Positions 33,275-34,627 of a stretch of 34,627 bases of DNA are shown one piece after another. Positions within the stretch are counted from its first letter, which is position 1, and each line of letters begins with the position of its first letter. Source of the DNA: Cyanobacteria bacterium SZAS LIN-3 (lineage in GTDB: Bacteria > Cyanobacteriota > Vampirovibrionia > Obscuribacterales > Obscuribacteraceae); contig JAFEAV010000071.1 of the NCBI GenBank assembly GCA_018266215.1, positions 1 to 34,627 of the forward strand, written 5' to 3'. Made by a program: the position numbers and the translations under genes. A model generated the notes under the pieces. The model ran no database searches. It had not been told where the DNA came from and worked only from the letters and a program-made list of their open reading frames with translations.

Positions 33275-34627
33275 ATGTCAAAACTTACCAACCTCAGGAG
33301 AATATCCTGTCTCTTACTGGCAAGCGCAATGTCATGGCAGTGCGCGCTTCCGTCCATGGCTCAAATAGATTTAGCCATGGCCGGTTCAGCATCTTACGAT
33401 GTAAACAAATTTGAGGCCATCGAACAAATCGATAAGCAAATCTCAAGCAAGGAAATAGAACTTTTAAAACTCAACAGTGATTTCCGCACGCACTATACAT
33501 CAAGAGATAAAAACAAACAGCGGCGCATGAAATTCTATGACTTCGCCGCCGGTGCCGTAGCCAACGCCGGTGACATCACCTTGATGAGTCAATTCTGGCG
33601 CTACCAAAAAAGTCCCGGCGCCGGACTTGCCAATCGCGGAAGACTGGAAGCCGGTGTAATCACCGTGCTCGTCGCCTACTCAATGCTTGGTGCCATGTAC
33701 GCCGCCGAGGGCATGGGAGACCTGGTTTCGGATTATCAGGGTAAACGGAAGCACTTTGATGCCAAAACAATGCGTCAACGCGTAGTGACACTGAAAGAGC
33801 AGTTGGACAAATTACTGGCGGACAGGGCCAATGCCGTCTCACAAATAGCCGATCTCGATGCCGGTGAAAAACAGTATCTGGCAGCCGAAGAAACAGTTTT
33901 GAAAGACTTCCGCGATCTGACCATTCTTGAATTCAGCAGACTCTACCTCGACTCTCGCAAGCGCCACTCGGCCAGAGATATTACCACCATCGGCACACTG
34001 GCAGTCTGCGCTACCGGTGCATTCCCCGGTGCCCTGAGCGTGATTCAAGGTATCAGACACACAAATATCAAGCAAGTCGGCGGAGGCGGTATCGGTTTCC
34101 TTGTATCCGGTGCTACGCTAACCGCAGCCCCCGTACTCATCCACGGCGGTGCGGCGATAACCGGCAAAATCGCCCAGGAAAGACTCTCAAAAGAACTGGG
34201 AGAAGTGCAGTGTCAAACCACAGTCAAACTTGTCTCCGACACCAAACAATTTAGAGAGTCGATGACAAGCAATCGCACCGCCGCTCTGCAAAGCCGCGGT
34301 GAAACCGACGAAACAATCGGCAAGTTGCTCAGTGACCGCTCCGCATATATGGACCAGGACAGAAAGACACAGAAGCGTGAAATGATCGAAAGCTTCGTCT
34401 CTTATGCAGCGCGCGGCGGCCCCCAGATAGCCTTCGGAACTTGCCATACCAGGGCCGGCTATCGCTACAACCACAACGCCTTCAAAGTGTTCAAAGGTGT
34501 AGCCCAGGGTGCCACTGCCAACGAAGCCTCGTGGGCGATCTGGATGCTGGATGTGGTGCAAAAGCAAACGCGCAACGAAATCAAAAATCACAAAGACGCC
34601 ATCGCCACTGTCAAGCCGGCATTCAGT
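33275..34627 (+). CDS. Secreted protein with coiled-coil and hydrophobic Gly/Ala-rich segments (partial, runs off right edge)
   Basis: The frame is open for 451 codons from the ATG at 33275 to the last base, with no stop. The first in-frame stop upstream is TAA at 33218-33220, so this ATG is the natural start; its ribosome site is weak. A signal peptide is clear (basic start, ISCLLLASAMSW, cleavage near PSMA-Q, residue 29). A charged coiled-coil-like stretch follows (FEAIEQIDKQISSKEIELLK). Hydrophobic Gly/Ala-rich segments then alternate with charged helices: FYDFAAGAVANAGDITLM, LEAGVITVLVAYSMLGAMYA, TTIGTLAVCATGAFPGAL and GGGGIGFLVSGATLTAAPVL. Further charged helices lie between and after (RQRVVTLKEQLDKLLADRAN). 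I do not recognise the family. The overall look is of a membrane-associated periplasmic protein. The 260-base gap to the stress-protein gene holds no clear feature. Confidence 0.8.
   Translation, partial: MSKLTNLRRISCLLLASAMSWQCALPSMAQIDLAMAGSASYDVNKFEAIEQIDKQISSKEIELLKLNSDFRTHYTSRDKNKQRRMKFYDFAAGAVANAGDITLMSQFWRYQKSPGAGLANRGRLEAGVITVLVAYSMLGAMYAAEGMGDLVSDYQGKRKHFDAKTMRQRVVTLKEQLDKLLADRANAVSQIADLDAGEKQYLAAEETVLKDFRDLTILEFSRLYLDSRKRHSARDITTIGTLAVCATGAFPGALSVIQGIRHTNIKQVGGGGIGFLVSGATLTAAPVLIHGGAAITGKIAQERLSKELGEVQCQTTVKLVSDTKQFRESMTSNRTAALQSRGETDETIGKLLSDRSAYMDQDRKTQKREMIESFVSYAARGGPQIAFGTCHTRAGYRYNHNAFKVFKGVAQGATANEASWAIWMLDVVQKQTRNEIKNHKDAIATVKPAFS

Noticed and set aside
33097..33414. A 105-codon plus-strand frame beginning at TTG
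   Set aside because: It overlaps the start of the secreted protein at 33275 in another frame, has no signal or domain, and lacks a ribosome site. The 33275 frame has a signal peptide and stays open to the window end.

Overview
The window looks like chromosomal DNA from a free-living Gram-negative bacterium. It is gene dense, moderately GC rich, and carries mostly housekeeping and envelope genes. I see no phage, transposon, CRISPR array or RNA gene. The combination of zinc-ribbon Ser/Thr kinases, a futalosine-pathway menaquinone enzyme (MqnE), the MEP isoprenoid pathway (IspE), TPR/PDZ secreted proteins and an HAE1-type RND pump with a TolC partner suggests a non-photosynthetic relative of Cyanobacteria (Melainabacteria / Obscuribacterales type). 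That placement is inference from gene content and was not tested by phylogeny.

Layout. (1) Positions 1-5486, minus strand: a three-gene cassette of a Ser/Thr kinase, a 1338-residue disordered Ser/Pro/Ala-rich single-pass membrane protein, and a second kinase of the same type that runs off the left edge. (2) 5661-9402: dprA (minus), a secreted TPR-PDZ protein (plus) and mqnE (minus), the last two overlapping at their stop codons. (3) 9507-13956: a RimJ-like acetyltransferase, an unknown protein and a NurA-domain nuclease on the minus strand, then a divergent HTH/zinc-ribbon regulator and a convergent orphan Clp-N protein. (4) 14095-21166, mainly plus strand: surE overlapping a DUF4013-like membrane protein, a secreted unknown on the minus strand, then a CorC/HlyC-type transporter, rsmA, ispE, nth and a small membrane protein. 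A 40-codon leader ORF ending inside an intrinsic terminator lies directly before the CorC-type gene. (5) 21179-31005: a TolC-like gene divergent from an operon of two tandem RND pump genes of identical length (1084 residues each) and their membrane-fusion protein. (6) 30978-34627: an unknown protein and a double universal-stress protein on the minus strand, then the 5' part of a secreted unknown protein leaving the right edge.

The clearest joint functions are the complete tripartite efflux pump (outer membrane channel, two inner-membrane pump subunits, adaptor) and the kinase cassette. In the cassette a large Ser/Thr-rich domain, predicted to be cytoplasmic, is made from the same transcript as two kinases, so it is a natural candidate substrate. 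The most unusual regulatory structure is the leader ORF and terminator ahead of the CorC-type gene, which looks like a translation-dependent attenuator. Many genes use TTG or GTG starts, and several start choices below rest on Shine-Dalgarno position or paralogue comparison.
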